DNA of 5,673 nucleotides from contig CAMLDZ010000162.1 of NCBI GenBank assembly GCA_946478985.1, positions 1 to 5,673 of the forward strand. The letters run 5' to 3'. Below, piece by piece: positions 5,595 to 5,673 of this stretch. The stretch's first letter is position 1. Each line of letters opens with the position of its first letter. The stretch comes from an uncultured Solimonas sp. Its GTDB lineage: Bacteria > Pseudomonadota > Gammaproteobacteria > Nevskiales > Nevskiaceae. Both the position numbers and the translations under genes were made by a program. The notes beneath the pieces are model-generated. The model was not told the origin of the DNA and ran no database searches. It saw nothing but the letters and a program-made list of their open reading frames with translations.

Positions 5595-5673
5595 TCACCC
5601 CTGCGCGCGGCGCTGAGTCCGGCGCTGCCATAGGGGCCCCGGAATCAAAAGCAACGGCAAAAGCGCCCTCACC

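Larger units (their letters stand above)
5408..5604 (-). repeat. Composite structured repeat, right copy (inverted)
   Basis: Read on the minus strand, this is the same element as 50-210. A GCAGGGGTGAGC box (complement of 5593-5604) is followed by three hairpins and the conserved core (5408-5479). The core has a perfect 15-bp stem (5428-5442 with 5447-5461, loop TCGT on the + strand) and a fully Watson-Crick outer stem GGGGCG/CGCCCC (5421-5426 with 5474-5479). The conserved cores of both copies face the flagellar genes and the boxes face outward. The right copy is longer because it carries more hairpins between box and core. Transposase or integrase genes are not seen. Confidence 0.8.
5356..5673. 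other. Non-coding repeat region downstream of fliA
   Basis: These 318 bases contain no recognisable gene. They hold a short spacer (5356-5400), the inverted composite repeat (5408-5604) and a short GC-rich tail. A frame starting at the ATG at 5348 stays open to the window edge, but it runs through the repeat and has low-complexity, repeat-derived composition. No intrinsic terminator with a U-tract was seen after fliA. Confidence 0.7.

Noticed and set aside
4780..5631. 283-codon minus-strand frame across fliA and the right repeat
   Set aside because: It joins repeat sequence to fliA antisense and resembles repeat-derived spurious proteins.

Overview
The window holds one flagellar gene block on the + strand: flhA, flhF, fleN (flhG), an undescribed 35-codon reading frame, and fliA. 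The DNA is very GC-rich. The presence of FlhF and FleN, which set the position and number of polar flagella, and the gene order flhA-flhF-fleN-fliA point to a polarly flagellated gammaproteobacterium. The Lysobacteraceae/Rhodanobacteraceae (Xanthomonadales) are the most likely group, judging from protein similarity recalled from memory and the style of the flanking repeats. Genus cannot be fixed from this sequence.

Layout. Bases 1-281 are non-coding and hold a structured composite repeat. flhA (282-2339) encodes the export-gate membrane protein of the flagellar type III secretion apparatus. After 41 bases comes flhF (2381-3610), an SRP-type GTPase, which overlaps fleN (3597-4502), a MinD-like ATPase, by 14 bases. 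The 100 bases between fleN and fliA are filled exactly by a small frame (4499-4606). It starts on an ATGA overlap with the fleN stop and ends on a GTGA overlap with the fliA start. fliA (4603-5355) encodes the flagellar sigma factor sigma-28. Bases 5356-5673 carry a second copy of the composite repeat in inverted orientation, with additional hairpins and no recognisable gene.

How the genes work together. FlhF marks the pole and recruits early basal-body parts. FleN restrains flagellar number and stimulates FlhF. FlhA builds the export gate through which rod, hook, filament and, in known systems, the anti-sigma factor FlgM leave. FliA then transcribes late filament and chemotaxis genes. The overlaps from flhF to fliA suggest one transcript with coupled translation. 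No confident sigma-54 or sigma-70 promoter was found inside the window.

The least ordinary signals are the repeats and the small frame. The two repeat copies match at about 66 of 72 aligned columns. All six differences fit one fold: a compensated base-pair exchange, two C-to-T changes that keep G-U pairs, one loop base and one indel in an unpaired segment. The small frame between fleN and fliA looks built for translational coupling and may encode a basic peptide.
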